Notes under the pieces: generated by a model
The model's input: the letters and a program-made list of their open reading frames with translations, nothing else
Told to the model about the DNA's origin: nothing
Databases searched by the model: none
Assembly: GCA_035772405.1 (NCBI GenBank)
Contig: JAYKKM010000124.1
Coordinates: 248,001-312,000, forward strand
Direction: 5' to 3'
Length of the DNA stretch: 64,000 bases
Source of the DNA: Chrysogorgia sp. JL179-B06
Taxonomy: Eukaryota; Cnidaria; Anthozoa; Scleralcyonacea; Chrysogorgiidae
In this document: piece by piece, positions 33,547 through 49,694 of the stretch
Numbering within the stretch: position 1 is the first letter of the stretch
Layout of the letters: each line of letters begins with the position of its first letter
Position numbers and translations under genes: made by a program

Positions 33547-34188
33547 ATGGAAAAAATAGCAGTTTCAATTCTTGGCAAAGAACACAAAGTCGCATTAATA
33601 AATAAACTTATTTCTAAGGGTTTTACAACAATTCATTATGATATTATGGATGGGATATTTGTTGAAAATATTTCTATGCAAAAACAAGAAATGGAATATA
33701 TTTTTGCAAATACAAATGAACATATTAAAAATATTCATTTAATGGTTAGTAATCCACTAAAATATATTGAAATTTATAAGAATAAGGCAAATTATATAAC
33801 ATTTCATTATGAAGCAGAATCAATTGATAACATTAGAAAAATAATAAAAAATTATAGTCACAAGGTGAAACTTGGGCTTGCAATTAATCCTAAAACCAAC
33901 ATTGAACAAATATATGAATTTATTTGAGATTTAAATCATATCTTAGTTATGTCTGTAGTTCCTGGAAGAAGTGGACAAACATTTATTCCAAATTCAATTA
34001 ATAAAATTAAAAAATTAAAAGAATATATTAATAAAAGAAATATAAATTGCTTTCTTCAAGTTGATGGTGGCATAAATAATAAAACAGGTCCATTATGTTT
34101 TAAAGTTGGAGTAAAAAATGCAGTTTCAGGTTCATTTCTTTTAAATAATTTAGATGACAAAAATATAAGTAAAAAAATAATAGGATAA
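33547..34188 (+). CDS. rpe: Ribulose-phosphate 3-epimerase
   Basis: A 213-residue TIM-barrel enzyme interconverting ribulose-5-phosphate and xylulose-5-phosphate. Key segments are [12 protein letters not shown] (about residue 31), NIHLMVSNP (about 60), [13 protein letters not shown] (about 133) and [10 protein letters not shown] (about 174). One TGA encodes Trp at residue 128. The start directly follows rsgA, keeping the rsgA-rpe order common in Firmicutes. The C-terminus has Val-Ser-Gly-Ser for the phosphate loop. Confidence 0.92.
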
Positions 34189-34235
34189 TGAAAAATTTAA
34201 TTTTTATTTTTAATTATGAAAAATATTTGTTTTAA

Positions 34236-34241
34236 TATAAT
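34236..34241 (+). promoter_or_regulatory. Leaderless-type promoter of a broken small gene
   Basis: A perfect TATAAT sits exactly six bases before ATG 34248, the same geometry as at recO, acpS, ktrB and prs. Confidence 0.5.
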
Positions 34242-34247
34242 TGAAGT

Positions 34248-34479
34248 ATGAAAATTATAGTTAAGACACTTTTTAAAAATAAAAAACTTACAAAAAATAA
34301 ATGGCAACAACATTTTTAAAACTATGAAATCATCTTTAAACAGAAATCCTAACCTTAAAGCATTCATTTTAGATATGCAAGAAATTATTATAGTACATGA
34401 AGTTGTTTTTACTGAAATAAAACATATGATGCAATTTAATTTTGAAGGTTGATTTTATTTTAAAACTTGAAAATTCTAA
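34248..34479 (+). pseudogene. Small unknown gene with one frame break
   Basis: From ATG 34248, 23 codons run to a TAA. Removing one T from a run of five just before it opens a further 53 codons to a TAA at 34477-34479, giving about 76 residues, basic at first and aromatic at the end (MQFNFEGWFYFKTWKF). TGA codons are read as Trp. The intact promoter in front supports a recently functional gene. No family is recognised. Confidence 0.4.
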
Positions 34480-34864
34480 TCCGCTAATTAACCAAATTTT
34501 TAATTTTATTTTTAAAAGATAACATTTTATTTATTTTATAGAATTTTAAAATATATAAATTACCATAGACCTACATATTTGTCTTTTAATCATTTTTTAA
34601 TAATTTTAATTTTATTTAATAGTGACATTAGTTTACAATCAAAAAAATTAAATATTTTTTGTAATTTGGACAATTCCTTTTGCTAGTTAATAAATTACAT
34701 TTAGTCATCTAATTTATCATCATTAAAATAGTAATAATTAACTTGTTTTAAAAGTAAGAAAATATAGAAAATAAAATCAAAAGGTATAAATTCTAAACAT
34801 GAATTTTCAATATTTTTAGTGAAATGATTATATTAGTTAATTTATCTATCTGTATTAATTATAA
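34480..34864. other. Intergenic, nothing recognised
   Basis: A highly AT-rich stretch with stops in all frames. No hairpin terminator or RNA gene was seen. Confidence 0.5.
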
Positions 34865-35059
34865 TTAAACTATTTGACCCTTTTTCTTTAATGTTCTAGC
34901 TGTTTTAGCAGAAACTTTAACTGTTTTTTTCTTACCATTTTCAATTATAGTATTTTTTTGTAAATTAAGCTCAAAGCGACGCTTAGTTGCATTCATAGCA
35001 TGAGATCTTTTATTGCCTTTAAGAGATTTTTTACCTGTAATCTGATCTTGTCTTGACAT
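34865..35059 (-). CDS. rpmB: 50S ribosomal protein L28
   Basis: A 64-residue basic protein of the large ribosomal subunit. The ends [22 protein letters not shown] and [10 protein letters not shown] are typical. The start ATG 35059 is preceded on the minus strand by AAAGGAAA; a longer frame upstream on the same strand is only read-through of the divergent gene. It stands alone, divergent from the Asp23-family gene. Confidence 0.93.
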   Translation of the reverse strand: MSRQDQITGKKSLKGNKRSHAMNATKRRFELNLQKNTIIENGKKKTVKVSAKTARTLKKKGQIV

Positions 35060-35156
35060 GATTTTTCCTTTTTTAGTGTTAAAAAGTAGTATTATCATTA
35101 TACACAAATTTTTCAATTTTAGTATAATTATAAATATATTATTTAAAGGTGGTTTG

Positions 35157-35456
35157 ATGAGTGAAAAATTAGAACAGTTAATTTTAGAAACAATATCAAT
35201 TATTCCAGGAATTGTTGGAATTGCTTCAATTAATTTTGATAAATTAGGCCACCCATTAAGAGAGAAGAAGTTTCTTGATGGTATTTTAGCAAAAAATACA
35301 TCTAAAGGGTTTAACCTTTCAATTGCTATAATAATTGAGCATAATATTAATGCAAATGTTGTAATAAAAGAAATCGATACAGCAATTAGAAATATTTTTT
35401 TAAAAGAAAACATTAAGTTACAAAATTTAAAAATATATATACGAGGCGTTAAATAA
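35157..35456 (+). CDS. Asp23/Gls24 (DUF322) family protein
   Basis: A 99-residue protein with the YloU-like pattern: [15 protein letters not shown] at the N-terminus and [20 protein letters not shown] in the middle. It is directly coupled to the fakA homologue (the stop overlaps the fakA start), the same pairing as yloU-yloV in Bacillus. Its function is poorly known; it may help cell envelope processes. A TATAAT box at about 35121 and AAAGGTGG before the ATG mark the start. Confidence 0.8.
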   Translation: MSEKLEQLILETISIIPGIVGIASINFDKLGHPLREKKFLDGILAKNTSKGFNLSIAIIIEHNINANVVIKEIDTAIRNIFLKENIKLQNLKIYIRGVK

Positions 35457-37093
35457 TGACTGTTATGGATATTAAAACTATAAAAGCAGCTTTTATATCA
35501 GGAGCTAATAATTTATCAAATAACAAAAATAGAATTGATGCTATGAATGTTTTTCCTGTTCCTGATGGTGATACTGGGTCAAATATGGCAAGCACAGTTG
35601 AAAATGCTGTAAATGAAATTAAAGACAAAGAATTCTCTTCAATTGGTGATATTACAAATCAATTTGCTCGTGGCATGTTGCTTGGAGCTAAAGGTAATTC
35701 TGGTGTTATTCTCTCTCAAATTTTTAAAGGTTTTGCAGTTAGTCTTCAAAGTAAAAAAGAGATTAAACAATTTGATCTAGTTTCAGCTTTTAATGAAGCT
35801 AGTAAATATGCATACAAGTCAGTTTTAAAACCAGTTGAAGGAACAATTTTAACTGTTATTAGATTACTTTCTGAAGAACTTTCAAAAACTATAACAGCAA
35901 ATAATAATATTGAAGAAGTTTTTGAAATTGCTTTTAAAACTGCAAAATTAGCTTGTGAAAAAACTCCTGATTTTCTTCCTGTTTTAAAAGAAGTGGGTGT
36001 AACTGATTCAGGTGGTGAAGGTCTTTTAATGTTTATTAAAGGGATTTTTAGTTTTATTAAAGGGAAACCTATTCAAATATCAGTTCAAGTTAATGTTGAT
36101 ATAGATAAATCATTTATTCAGGGTGAAGAAAATTATAAAGGGCAATTTGGATATTGCACAGAATTAATAGTTGAACTTAAAAATACAAAATCTTTTAGGA
36201 GAGAAAGATTTCAAACTTCTCTTGAAAAAATTGGAAGTTCAATAGTTTTAGTTCAAGATGATAACATTTTAAAAATTCATACTCATGCAAAGCAATCAGG
36301 TCAAATTTTAAATTTAGTTCAAAAATTTGGTGAGTTTTTAAAAGTAAAAATTAAAAATATGACATTGCAGGTTAATGAATCGCATAATGCAAAAAACAAA
36401 GTTAAGTCAAAAATAATAAATGGCAAAAATGGAAATAAAAATGAAATAGCAATAATTTCATGCAATACTGGATCTGGTATTATTAATGAGATGGAACAAT
36501 TAGGAGCAACATGCATTATTGAAGCTGGACAATCTTCAAATTCATCAGCAAAAGATTTCATTGAAGCAATAAAACAAGTAAAAACAGATAAAATTTTTAT
36601 TCTTCCTAATAATTCTAATATCATTTTAGCAGCTCAACAAGTTGTGCAAACTACAAAAGCACAAGTTGTAGTTATCCCTACAAAAACACAAATGGAGGGA
36701 ATAGTTGCAATGCTGAATTTTAGTCCAAATGGTGATTTTAATGATGTGAGGGAGTCAATGGAAGATGCTATACATGATGTTAAAACTGGTGAAGTTACTT
36801 TAGCTGTAAAAACAATAAAAATTAAAGGTTTACAAATCCGTAAAGGTGAATATTTAGCAATTGTTGAACGAAAAATTATTAAGTCCACTTCATCTAAAAT
36901 TATTTCAGCAATAGAAATTTGCAAGAATTTAATTGATGATGATACTGAAATTATTACCATTTATTATGGAGAAGATTCTTCTAAAATGGATGCTGAGGAA
37001 ATTAAATCATTTATTGAAACAAACTATGATTCAGAAGTTGAAATTAAAAATGGAGGACAACCTATTTATAGTTTTTTAATTGCATTTGAGTAA
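35456..37093 (+). CDS. fakA: DAK2-domain fatty acid kinase (FakA/YloV)
   Basis: A 545-residue protein. The ATP-binding DhaL-type domain carries [14 protein letters not shown] (residues about 31-44), [13 protein letters not shown] (about 78) and DSGGEGL (about 184); a FakB-binding C-terminal part follows. FakA phosphorylates fatty acids bound to FakB (DegV proteins), producing acyl phosphate for PlsX/PlsC phospholipid synthesis. plsX follows immediately, which supports this role. No FakB gene is in the window. No TGA codons occur. Confidence 0.9.
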   Translation: MTVMDIKTIKAAFISGANNLSNNKNRIDAMNVFPVPDGDTGSNMASTVENAVNEIKDKEFSSIGDITNQFARGMLLGAKGNSGVILSQIFKGFAVSLQSKKEIKQFDLVSAFNEASKYAYKSVLKPVEGTILTVIRLLSEELSKTITANNNIEEVFEIAFKTAKLACEKTPDFLPVLKEVGVTDSGGEGLLMFIKGIFSFIKGKPIQISVQVNVDIDKSFIQGEENYKGQFGYCTELIVELKNTKSFRRERFQTSLEKIGSSIVLVQDDNILKIHTHAKQSGQILNLVQKFGEFLKVKIKNMTLQVNESHNAKNKVKSKIINGKNGNKNEIAIISCNTGSGIINEMEQLGATCIIEAGQSSNSSAKDFIEAIKQVKTDKIFILPNNSNIILAAQQVVQTTKAQVVVIPTKTQMEGIVAMLNFSPNGDFNDVRESMEDAIHDVKTGEVTLAVKTIKIKGLQIRKGEYLAIVERKIIKSTSSKIISAIEICKNLIDDDTEIITIYYGEDSSKMDAEEIKSFIETNYDSEVEIKNGGQPIYSFLIAFE

Positions 37094-37103
37094 AGGGGTA
37101 ATC

Positions 37104-38087
37104 ATGAAAATAATTGCATTTGATGTTATGGGAAATGATAATGGAATATTAGCTGCTGTTGAAGCTGTTAATGATTTTGTTAAAAAAAATACTAACCTTA
37201 AGTTTATACTTGTAGGAAATAAAAAAGAAATTAAAAAAAATTTACATGAAAACAAAAATGTTTCTATTGTTGATATTAAAAAAGAAGTGGATAAAAAAGA
37301 AGGATTATCAGCATCCAGAAAAAAAGACACATCAATGGCAGTGGCCATTAATTTAGTTAAAGAAGGTAAAGCTGATGTAGTTGTTTCAAGTGGGGATTCA
37401 GGAATTTACCTTGCAATGGTAACATTCCAGTTTAAAAGATTAAAAAGTTGTAAACGTCCTGCTTTTATGCCAGTTTTCTCAACAATTATTCCTGGCAAAA
37501 AATTACTTGTGGCTGATGTAGGTGCAAATCTTGAGGTAACTTCTGATATGCTTATTCAATGAGCAAAAATTTTAACCATTTTTTCTAAAAAAATTATTGG
37601 AATTCAAAATCCTTCAGTTGCAATTATTAATGTTGGTCATGAAGAAAACAAAGGAAAAGAATTTCATAGAGAAGCTTATAAAAAATTAAAACAAAATAAA
37701 AATATTAATTTTAAAGGATTTATTGAACCGCGTGAACTATTAAGAGGAGTTGTAGATATTGCGGTGACTGATGGCTATGCTGGTAATATGATTCTCAAAG
37801 CAATAGAAGGATCAATTCTTTCACTATTGAGTGCTATTAAATTAGCACTTAAATCTAAATTAAAATATAAAATTGGTGCTTTAATTGCAAAAGGTGCCTT
37901 TAAACAAGTTAAAAATAATATGGATTATCGTAATGTTGGATCAGCATGAGTAATTGGTCTTAATAAACTAGCAATTAAATGTCATGGTGGAGCCAATAAA
38001 CAATCATATCTTGGTACTTTTAATCAAATAAAACTAGCATTTAATAATAAACTTGAGGAGGCTTTTAGTGGAAAAAAATATAAATAA
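37104..38087 (+). CDS. plsX: Phosphate acyltransferase PlsX
   Basis: A 327-residue enzyme linking acyl-ACP or acyl phosphate pools to phospholipid synthesis. It shows the N-terminal AFDVMGNDNG (normally DAMGGD), SSGDSG..LA (normally SAGNTGA), LLVADVGAN, and TDGYAGNMILKAIEG (about residue 221) followed by YRNVGSA. Two TGA codons are Trp. ATG 37104 is chosen because upstream codons overlap fakA. Its last 20 bases overlap rnc. Confidence 0.88.
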
Positions 38088-38748
38088 AATTGATTCATTA
38101 TTAAAATCATTGGATATTCAATATAAGGATATATCTATTTATGTTGAAGCTTTAACACACCCATCTTTTAATAATGAATTTGCGTATCAAAAAAATTATC
38201 AAAGACTTGAATTTCTTGGTGATGCAATTTTAGATAATCATATAAGTATTTTTTTATATAAAAACTTTCCAGATGCTTCTGAGGGAGTCATGTCGCAATT
38301 AAGATCAAAATTTGTAAAAAAAGAATCATTGTCTAAAATGGCAAGTAATTTAAATTTAAAAAAATACATTCAATATGGAAAAAGTATAAAAAAAATGAGT
38401 GATAACATTTTAGAAGATGTTTTTGAAGCTCTTGTTGGAGCAATTTATATTGATATAGGTGAAAAAGGAGTTAGAAAATTTTTTGAAAAAATATTATTTA
38501 AAAAAATTGAAAAGTCAAATACTAATAACATTAAAAACCCTAAAACAATACTTCAAGAATTTTTACAATCGGAATCAAGAGAAAGCATTAATTATAAAGT
38601 TAATAATATTAAAAATGGTTTTGAAGCAAAGGTTTTTCATGATAATAATCTATTTGGTGTTGGAAAAGGAAAATCAAAGAAAAAAGCAGAAGTAAATGCA
38701 GCTACAAATGCTCTAGAAAGACTAGGGAAAATAAATGAAATTAATTAA
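38068..38748 (+). CDS. rnc: Ribonuclease III
   Basis: A 226-residue double-strand RNA endonuclease processing rRNA precursors. The catalytic motif YQRLEFLGDAILD is at residues 45-57 and the second acidic cluster LEDVFEALVGAIYID at about 112. The C-terminal dsRNA-binding domain ends with GKGKSKKKAEVNAATNALE. The start is GTG 38068, six bases after GAGGAGG; an in-frame TTG lies upstream of this site and is less likely. It overlaps plsX and smc, forming plsX-rnc-smc. Confidence 0.92.
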   Translation: MEKNINKIDSLLKSLDIQYKDISIYVEALTHPSFNNEFAYQKNYQRLEFLGDAILDNHISIFLYKNFPDASEGVMSQLRSKFVKKESLSKMASNLNLKKYIQYGKSIKKMSDNILEDVFEALVGAIYIDIGEKGVRKFFEKILFKKIEKSNTNNIKNPKTILQEFLQSESRESINYKVNNIKNGFEAKVFHDNNLFGVGKGKSKKKAEVNAATNALERLGKINEIN

Positions 38749-41656
38749 AATTACTACAAAAGGTTTTAAATCTTTTGCAAATAAAATAGAACTTGATTTT
38801 GATGGTGGCGTTGTTGGAATTGTAGGACCCAATGGTTCTGGGAAATCAAATATTAATGATGCAATTAAGTGAGTTCTTGGTGAACAATCTATTAAATCAC
38901 TTCGTGCTGATAGTTCAGATGAAGTTATTTTTTCAGGTTCAAAAACAATACAAGCTTCTAATGAAGCAAGGGTTTCATTAACTTTTGATAATAGCAGAAA
39001 GGTTATTGACCTTCCTTATGAAAAAATTACAATTACAAGAATCTTAAAACGAGGTGAGGGTTCAAATAAATATTACATCAATAATAATGAGGCAAAACTT
39101 AAAGATATTAAAACAATTGCAATGGAATCAGGAATTGGTAAATCGTCACTTGCGATCATTTCGCAAGGAACTATTTCTGATATTGCAGAAGCTACCCCAG
39201 AACAAAGAAGAAATATTTTTGAAGAAGCTGCTGGAATTTCTAAATATAAATCAAGAAAAAAAGAAGCTCTAAGAAAACTGGATTCAACAACAGATGTTTT
39301 AGAAAAAATTAAAACAATTTGTAATGAACTTGAAAAACAAGTTAAACCTTTAAAACGCCAGGCTGAAAAAGCAAAAATTTATCTTGAAAAAAAAGATTCT
39401 TTAAAAGAAATTGAAATTTCGCTTATTTTACAAGATGTGGATTTTTTTTCAAAAAAACTACAGATACTTAACAAGGAACTTGAGGATGTAGAGGAAAGTA
39501 AAATTTCTCTTGAATCTAATGTGACTGAATTAGAACATCAAATTAAAGAAAAAAACACTCACAAGTTAAGAGTAGATAATGAAATTATTTCTTTATCAAA
39601 TCAGTATCAAGATATTTCAAATCGTTTAAGAGATGTTGAAATTCATGAATCACGTATCTCTGAACGACGAAATATGATTATTAATGGTGAAATAGTGGCC
39701 AATAAAAAAATTCAAACAAATGCATTAAAAGAGGAACTGGATAATCTTTTAAACAAAGTTAATAAGTACAAAATTTGAGAGGAAAAATCAACTGCAGATA
39801 TTGCAGAAAGAAAAACTCATATTGCTTTTGTCAATAGTAATATTTCAAAACTTCATTTTGATATTGAATCCAGTCGTTCCAAATTGATGAAATTAAGAAC
39901 AAAGTTAGTAATTTTAAAAGAATATGCAGAAAAAAAAACAAACCTTTATAAGGGAGTTAGAGTGATTATTGAAAATCAAAGAATTTTTTCTGGTTTCAAA
40001 GGAATAATAGCTGATTTCATTAGAGCAAAAGAAGGGTATGAAATTGCTATAGATTCTATTCTTGCCTCATCACTTCAACATATTTTAGTAGATACTCCTG
40101 AAACAGCAATTAAAGCAATTAATTTTTTAAAAGCAAATAAGTCAGGAAGAGCAACATTTATTCCACTTACATCCATTAAACCTAGAGGTTTAATTAATGA
40201 GCATGAAATGTTGATTAGATCATTTCCAGGTTTTTTAGGAAAGGCATCAGATTTAGTTGATACTCAGGTTCAATATCAAATAGTGGCTAAATTTTTACTT
40301 GGTAATATAATCATTGCTGATACTGTTGAAAATGCGACAAAAATTGCTAAAACATTCCAAAATCGTTACATGATTGTATCACTTGAAGGTGATATAGTTA
40401 GAACTGGTGGTGTAATGTTTGGAGGACAAAAAAATAAAGCTTCAGAATTAGTAATTGGTGAAAAACAAATGGAAAAAATTGAGACCACTATTCCATTACT
40501 TGAAAAAACTATTCAAAAACAAATTAATGAAAAAAATGCTTTAGGTAATTCAATTTCTGAAGATCAAACAATTATTGCAGAACTTAGTATTGAGACTGCG
40601 AAAGTTAGAGAAAAAAAAGCAATCTCTCAATCACAATTTAGTAGTCTTAAAACAGTTTATGAGCAAACTGCCAATTCAAAGTTTAAAGAAAAGGATAATT
40701 TAATATTAGATTCACATGCATCTCTTAATGATGAAAAAATGTCAATTCAAACACTTTTAAAAGCAAAACGTGAATTACTTATTAATATTAATAATGAATT
40801 AGCAACAGCAACAATTCAAAAAAATGAATTCGAAAAAACATTACGACATTTGTTGGAATCTTCTTCTAAACAAATAACCCAAAAAAATCAAGCTGAATTT
40901 ATAATTAATTCATCAAAAACTCGATTATCTGAAGAATATGAAATGACCTTAGAAGCAGCTTATGAAATTGGTGATAAAATTCTTAAAAATATTGAAAAAG
41001 CAAGAACAAAAGTAAAGATGCTTCGTAGTGAAATTAAAGAACTTGGTCATGTTAACCTTGATGCAATTGAAATGTTTGAAGAAGTGAATCAAAGATATAC
41101 AAAACTTGAAAAATCTAAAGAAGAACTTTTTTCAGCTCAACAAATAATTGTTTCTGCAATTAACAAAATGGATGAAATTATCATTTTACGACTTGATCAA
41201 ACTGTTAAAAAAGTAAATAAAGAATTTAATAATGTTTTTGCTACTATGTTTGGTGGCGGGTTTGCAAAAGTAAGATATACAAATCCAAGCAATCTTCTTG
41301 AAACAGGGATTGATGTTATAGCTCAGCCTCCGGGTAAAACTGTTAAGAATTTAAGATTATTTTCAGGTGGTGAAAAATCTATGATTGCTATTTCATTACT
41401 ATTTGCAGTTTTAAAAGCAAGGCCACTTCCACTTTGTATTCTTGATGAAGTTGAGGCATCACTAGATGATGCCAATGTTTTGCGTTATGCAAATTATTTG
41501 CAAGAACTTAAAAAACAAACACAATTTATTATTATCACCCATCGTGTTGGAACAATGACTTGTCTTGATTATCTTTTTGGTGCCACTATGCAAAATAGGG
41601 GAGTCACATCATTTTTTTCAGTCAAGTTAGAAGAAGCAAAAAAACTTGTAGATTAA
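38735..41656 (+). CDS. smc: Chromosome segregation ATPase SMC
   Basis: A 973-residue condensin subunit. Walker A GPNGSGKSNI is at residues 31-40. Two long coiled coils surround a hinge (about residues 405-545, with GFKGIIADFI and VRTGGVMFGGQ). The C-terminal head has signature LFSGGEKSMIA and Walker B LCILDEVEASLDDAN. It is shorter than the approximately 1180 of Bacillus SMC, mainly in the coiled coils, as in other mycoplasmas. Its partners scpA and scpB lie at 57.9-59.2 kb. Two TGA codons are Trp. The ATG overlaps rnc by 14 bases; ftsY does not follow. Confidence 0.95.
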
Positions 41657-41705
41657 AGATTTTATGATTTACTAATATTTTGCATTTTTATTTTCACTTA
41701 AATTA

Positions 41706-41714
41706 TGATATACT
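41706..41714 (+). promoter_or_regulatory. Extended -10 promoter of rpoBC
   Basis: TGATATACT contains an extended -10 (TG-N-TATACT, box at 41709-41714), about 50 bases before the rpoB ATG. Confidence 0.5.
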
Positions 41715-41765
41715 TTTTTAGCAATTTATTTAATATATTAAAATCTTGAATTGAAAAGAGGTTGC

Positions 41766-44700
41766 ATGAGCAAAAATTATAAATTGAAATCTTTTAGTAA
41801 ATTTACTAAAAGAAGGGATTATTCCAAAACAGTTAACAATCTACCAGTGTCAGACTTAACTGAAATTCAAAAAAAGTCATATAAAAAATTTTTAGAAGAG
41901 GGAATTGTCGAAGTATTTCAAAACATTTTTCCAATAACTTCAACAAATGGAAGAATTAAAATTGAGTTTCAACCTAAAACATTAAGAATAGAAACTCCTG
42001 AAGATGAATATAAGAAAATTAAAGAAGCTAAAATTAAAGGTAAAACATATGGAGCAAAGATATATGCAACATTGAAAAAAATTGATGAAGAACATGGGGA
42101 AATAGGAAAAGATCAAGAAGTTTTCTTTGGTGAAATACCATTAATGACAAAAGGTGCTTCATTTGTGATTAATGGTTCAGAAAAAGTAATTGTATCACAA
42201 TTATTAAGAGCACCTGGTGCTTATTTTGGTTTAAATGTGCGTACCTCAAGAACAGGTTTATACAATCGTGTTGAGATTATTCCACACTTAGGAACATGAA
42301 TAGATATCTATCATAAGGTGGATAATCCTAACTTAACAGATTATGTTAAAGTTTCTATTGACAAAAATAAATCTGTTTCACTTTCAACATTTTTAAGAGC
42401 ATTTGGTATTCCCAAAGATTCAATTATTAATATGTTTGGAGATTTGCCAATCATTCATGAAACTATTAAAAAAGATAACAAGTTAACAGAAAGTGATGCT
42501 CTTGATTTTATTCATGGAATTATAAGAAAGGGTGACAGAATAACAAGTGAATCAAGAGTAAATCTATTTTCTAATTTACTTTTTAACAAACGAAGGTACA
42601 ATCTTTCAAGAACAGGAAGATATATGCTTAATAGAAAACTTTCAGTTATAGAAAGAATAACAAATACCATTCTTGCCAGCGATTTAACTTCATCATTTGG
42701 AAAGGTGATTTATAAAGCAGGAACAAAAATATCAGAAGAACTAGCAAAAGACATTCATGATTCATTTCTTAATGGTCTTATTAGTTATAAAGATATTGAG
42801 GGCATAGATTATAAAATTTATGGCTCAATTGTTCAAGAATCAAAAGATGGTTCTTTAACAAAAGAACAAAAGAAATTAAGAGAGAAAACTAAGGTTGCAT
42901 GTGTTGAAGTTTATCCAACACAAAAATGGAAAGAAGAAGGTAAAAAACCTTTGAAAATTATTGGTAATGATATTGCTGCCGATGAAAGGCATCTTACAAT
43001 GCCTGATTTAATCTCAGCAATTTCATATTATTTTAATATCTCATATGGTCTTGGTTTTGAAGATGATCCAGATTCACTTATTAATAAAAGAGTTGTTTCT
43101 ATTGGTGAATTACTTCAAAATCAATTACAAATTGCTCTAACAAAACTTGAAAAAAATGCAAAAGAAAGAATGTCTGCTAAAGAAACAGATAAAATTACAC
43201 CCAAAAATGTTACAAATAACAAATCGGTTTATGACCAATTCAAAACATTTTTTAACACCTCACAACTTTCGCAATTTATGGATCAAATGAATCCACTTGC
43301 AGAACTTTCAAACAAAAGAAGAGTTACATCACTTGGACCGGGTGGCTTAAATCGTGAAACAGCTTCTCATGAAGTTCGCGATGTACATACAACTCATTAT
43401 GGCAGAATATGTCCAATTGAAACGCCAGAAGGTCAAAATATTGGATTAATTCTTAATTTTGCAAATTATGCAAGAATTAATGAATATGGATTTATTGAAA
43501 CACCATATTTTAAAGTTAAAGATAAAAAAGTTTTATCAAAACCTATTTATTTAACAGCTTCATTGGAAGTGGGTAAATATTTTGCGCAATCATCATTATT
43601 GCTTGATAATAAGGGATTTATTAAAGAAAAAGAAGTTATAGCTCGTTATAATGGAGGATATATATCTATTCCACCAGAAGAAATTGACTATATTGATGTT
43701 TCATCAAAACAGATGACTTCTATTGCATCCTCAGCAATTCCATTTTTAGAAAATAATGATGCTAATCGAGCATTAATGGGCGCAAACATGCAACGTCAAG
43801 CTGTTCCATTATTAAAATCAGAAGCTCCAATTGTAGGAACTGGTATTGAAGCAGAGGTGGCTAAATTTGCAGCTTCAAATTTAAGAGCTGAAAAAAATGG
43901 TGTGGTTTCATATGTAGACTCTGAAATTATCGAAATAAAACATAAAACAAAAAAGAAAATTTATAAACTGCGTTCTTTCGAAAAATCCAATCAAGGATCA
44001 GCAATATCTCAAAGACCACTTGTTAAAGTAATGGATAAAGTAAAAGCAGGGGATATTATTTCAGATGGGCCATCATTTTGTGATGGTGAAATGGCACTAG
44101 GTAAAAATGTCCTTGTAGCCTTTTCAACATGAAATGGATACAATTTTGAAGATGCAATTATCATTTCTGAAAAATTAGTTAAAGATGATACTTATACATC
44201 AATTCATATTGAAGAAAAAATTGTTGAATTTAGAAAACAAAAATTAGGTGATGATATTTTAACTAATGAAATTCCTAATGTTTCAAGATTTTCAATTAGA
44301 AATTTAGATGAATTAGGGATTATAAGAATTGGTTCTGAGGTTCAGGCAGGCGATGTTTTAGTTGGGAGAGTTTCTCCAAAAGGAGAAGATAATCCAACCC
44401 CTGAAGAAAAACTTATTGCTGCAATTTTTTCAAGAAAATCAAATAACACAAAAGATACTTCATTAAAAGTTGCTTATGGACATGCAGGCACTATTATTGA
44501 TGTTCAGATTTTATCACGTGAAAAAAGTGATAAATTACAAGATGATGTGTCAATGATAGTAAAAATTCTAATTGCTCAAAAGCGAAAAATTAAGGTTGGA
44601 GATAAAATGGCGGGTCGTCATGGAAATAAAGGCGTAATTTCACGTGTACTTCCCATTGAAGATATGCCACACTTAGAAGATGGAACACCCATTGATATTA

Positions 44701-45297
44701 TGCTTAATCCTCAAGGTGTGCCTTCAAGAATGAATATAGGTCAAGTGCTTGAACTTCATCTTGGGCTTGCTGGTAAAAAACTTGGTGTTAAATTTGCAAC
44801 TCCTGTTTTTGATGGAATTAAATTTAAAGACATTCATAAAGCTCTAGAAGAAGCAAAATTACCAAATGATGGAAAATTTGATCTTTATGATCCTACTTCA
44901 GGAGAAAAATTTGAAGAAAAAATTTCAGTTGGAATTATGTATATATTAAAACTTGCGCATATGATTGATGATAAAATGCATGCTCGTTCAGTAGGTCCTT
45001 ATTCATTAATTACACAACAACCATTAGGTGGAAAATCTCAAAATGGTGGTCAAAGATTTGGAGAAATGGAGACATGAGCAATTGAAGCTTATGGTGCAAC
45101 CAATGTTCTTCAAGAGTTACTTACATATAAATCTGATAATATTGAAGGTCGTAATAAAGTTTACAATTCCATTGTTAATGGTTCCCCATTACCACAACCT
45201 GGAACACCTGAATCATTTAATGTTTTAGCTTATGAATTAAGAGGTTTAGGAATGAAACTTACAGTGGGAATTGATGAAAAAGTTAAGGAGGAAGAAG

Positions 45298-45317
<20 letters not shown>
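41766..45317 (+). CDS. rpoB: RNA polymerase beta subunit
   Basis: A 1183-residue core subunit of RNA polymerase. It contains the rifampicin-region sequence [28 protein letters not shown], the active-site [27 protein letters not shown], the DAIIISE and [11 protein letters not shown] segments, and the C-terminal [18 protein letters not shown] and [17 protein letters not shown]. In the rifampicin region Leu-Ala-Glu-Leu-Ser-Asn-Lys replaces Leu-Ser-Glu-Leu-Thr-His-Lys. Three TGA codons are Trp. ATG 41766 follows GAGG; the polymerase genes stand without rplJ/rplL upstream. It overlaps rpoC by 20 bases. Confidence 0.96.
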
Positions 45318-49497
<4,180 letters not shown>

Positions 49498-49509
49498 CAA
49501 TTAGATAAA

Positions 49510-49694
49510 TTAAAAGTTATTTATTGGTTTTAAAAATACTTCTCAAATGTAACCAAGAATAGGAAATAAACCCAAAATTATTCCCTCTCACAATTTACGA
49601 CCTTTTCACAAATAACATAAATACTAATTACTTTTGAAAAAGTAAAAATAATTATTATCACAGAAATTATGAAAAAGATAAAATTTGTTTCCAT
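49510..49694 (-). pseudogene. Small membrane protein gene trailing pepA, frame broken
   Basis: Its ATG overlaps the pepA stop (TAATG). The first frame gives 38 codons with one membrane helix (ETNFIFFIISVIIIIFTFSK); one added base near 49617 would lead into a frame reading WKGRKLWEGIILGLFPILGY to a TAA at 49510-49512, about 61 residues with two helices. Coupling to pepA and sensible composition in both parts favour a real gene with a lesion or sequencing error. Confidence 0.4.

Noticed and set aside
34865..35413. Long minus-strand frame extending rpmB to 182 codons
   Set aside because: The added part is antisense to the Asp23-family gene; L28 starts at 35059 with a ribosome site.
36319..36960. 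Minus-strand frames of about 100 codons inside fakA
   Set aside because: Shadows of the coding strand; no start signals.
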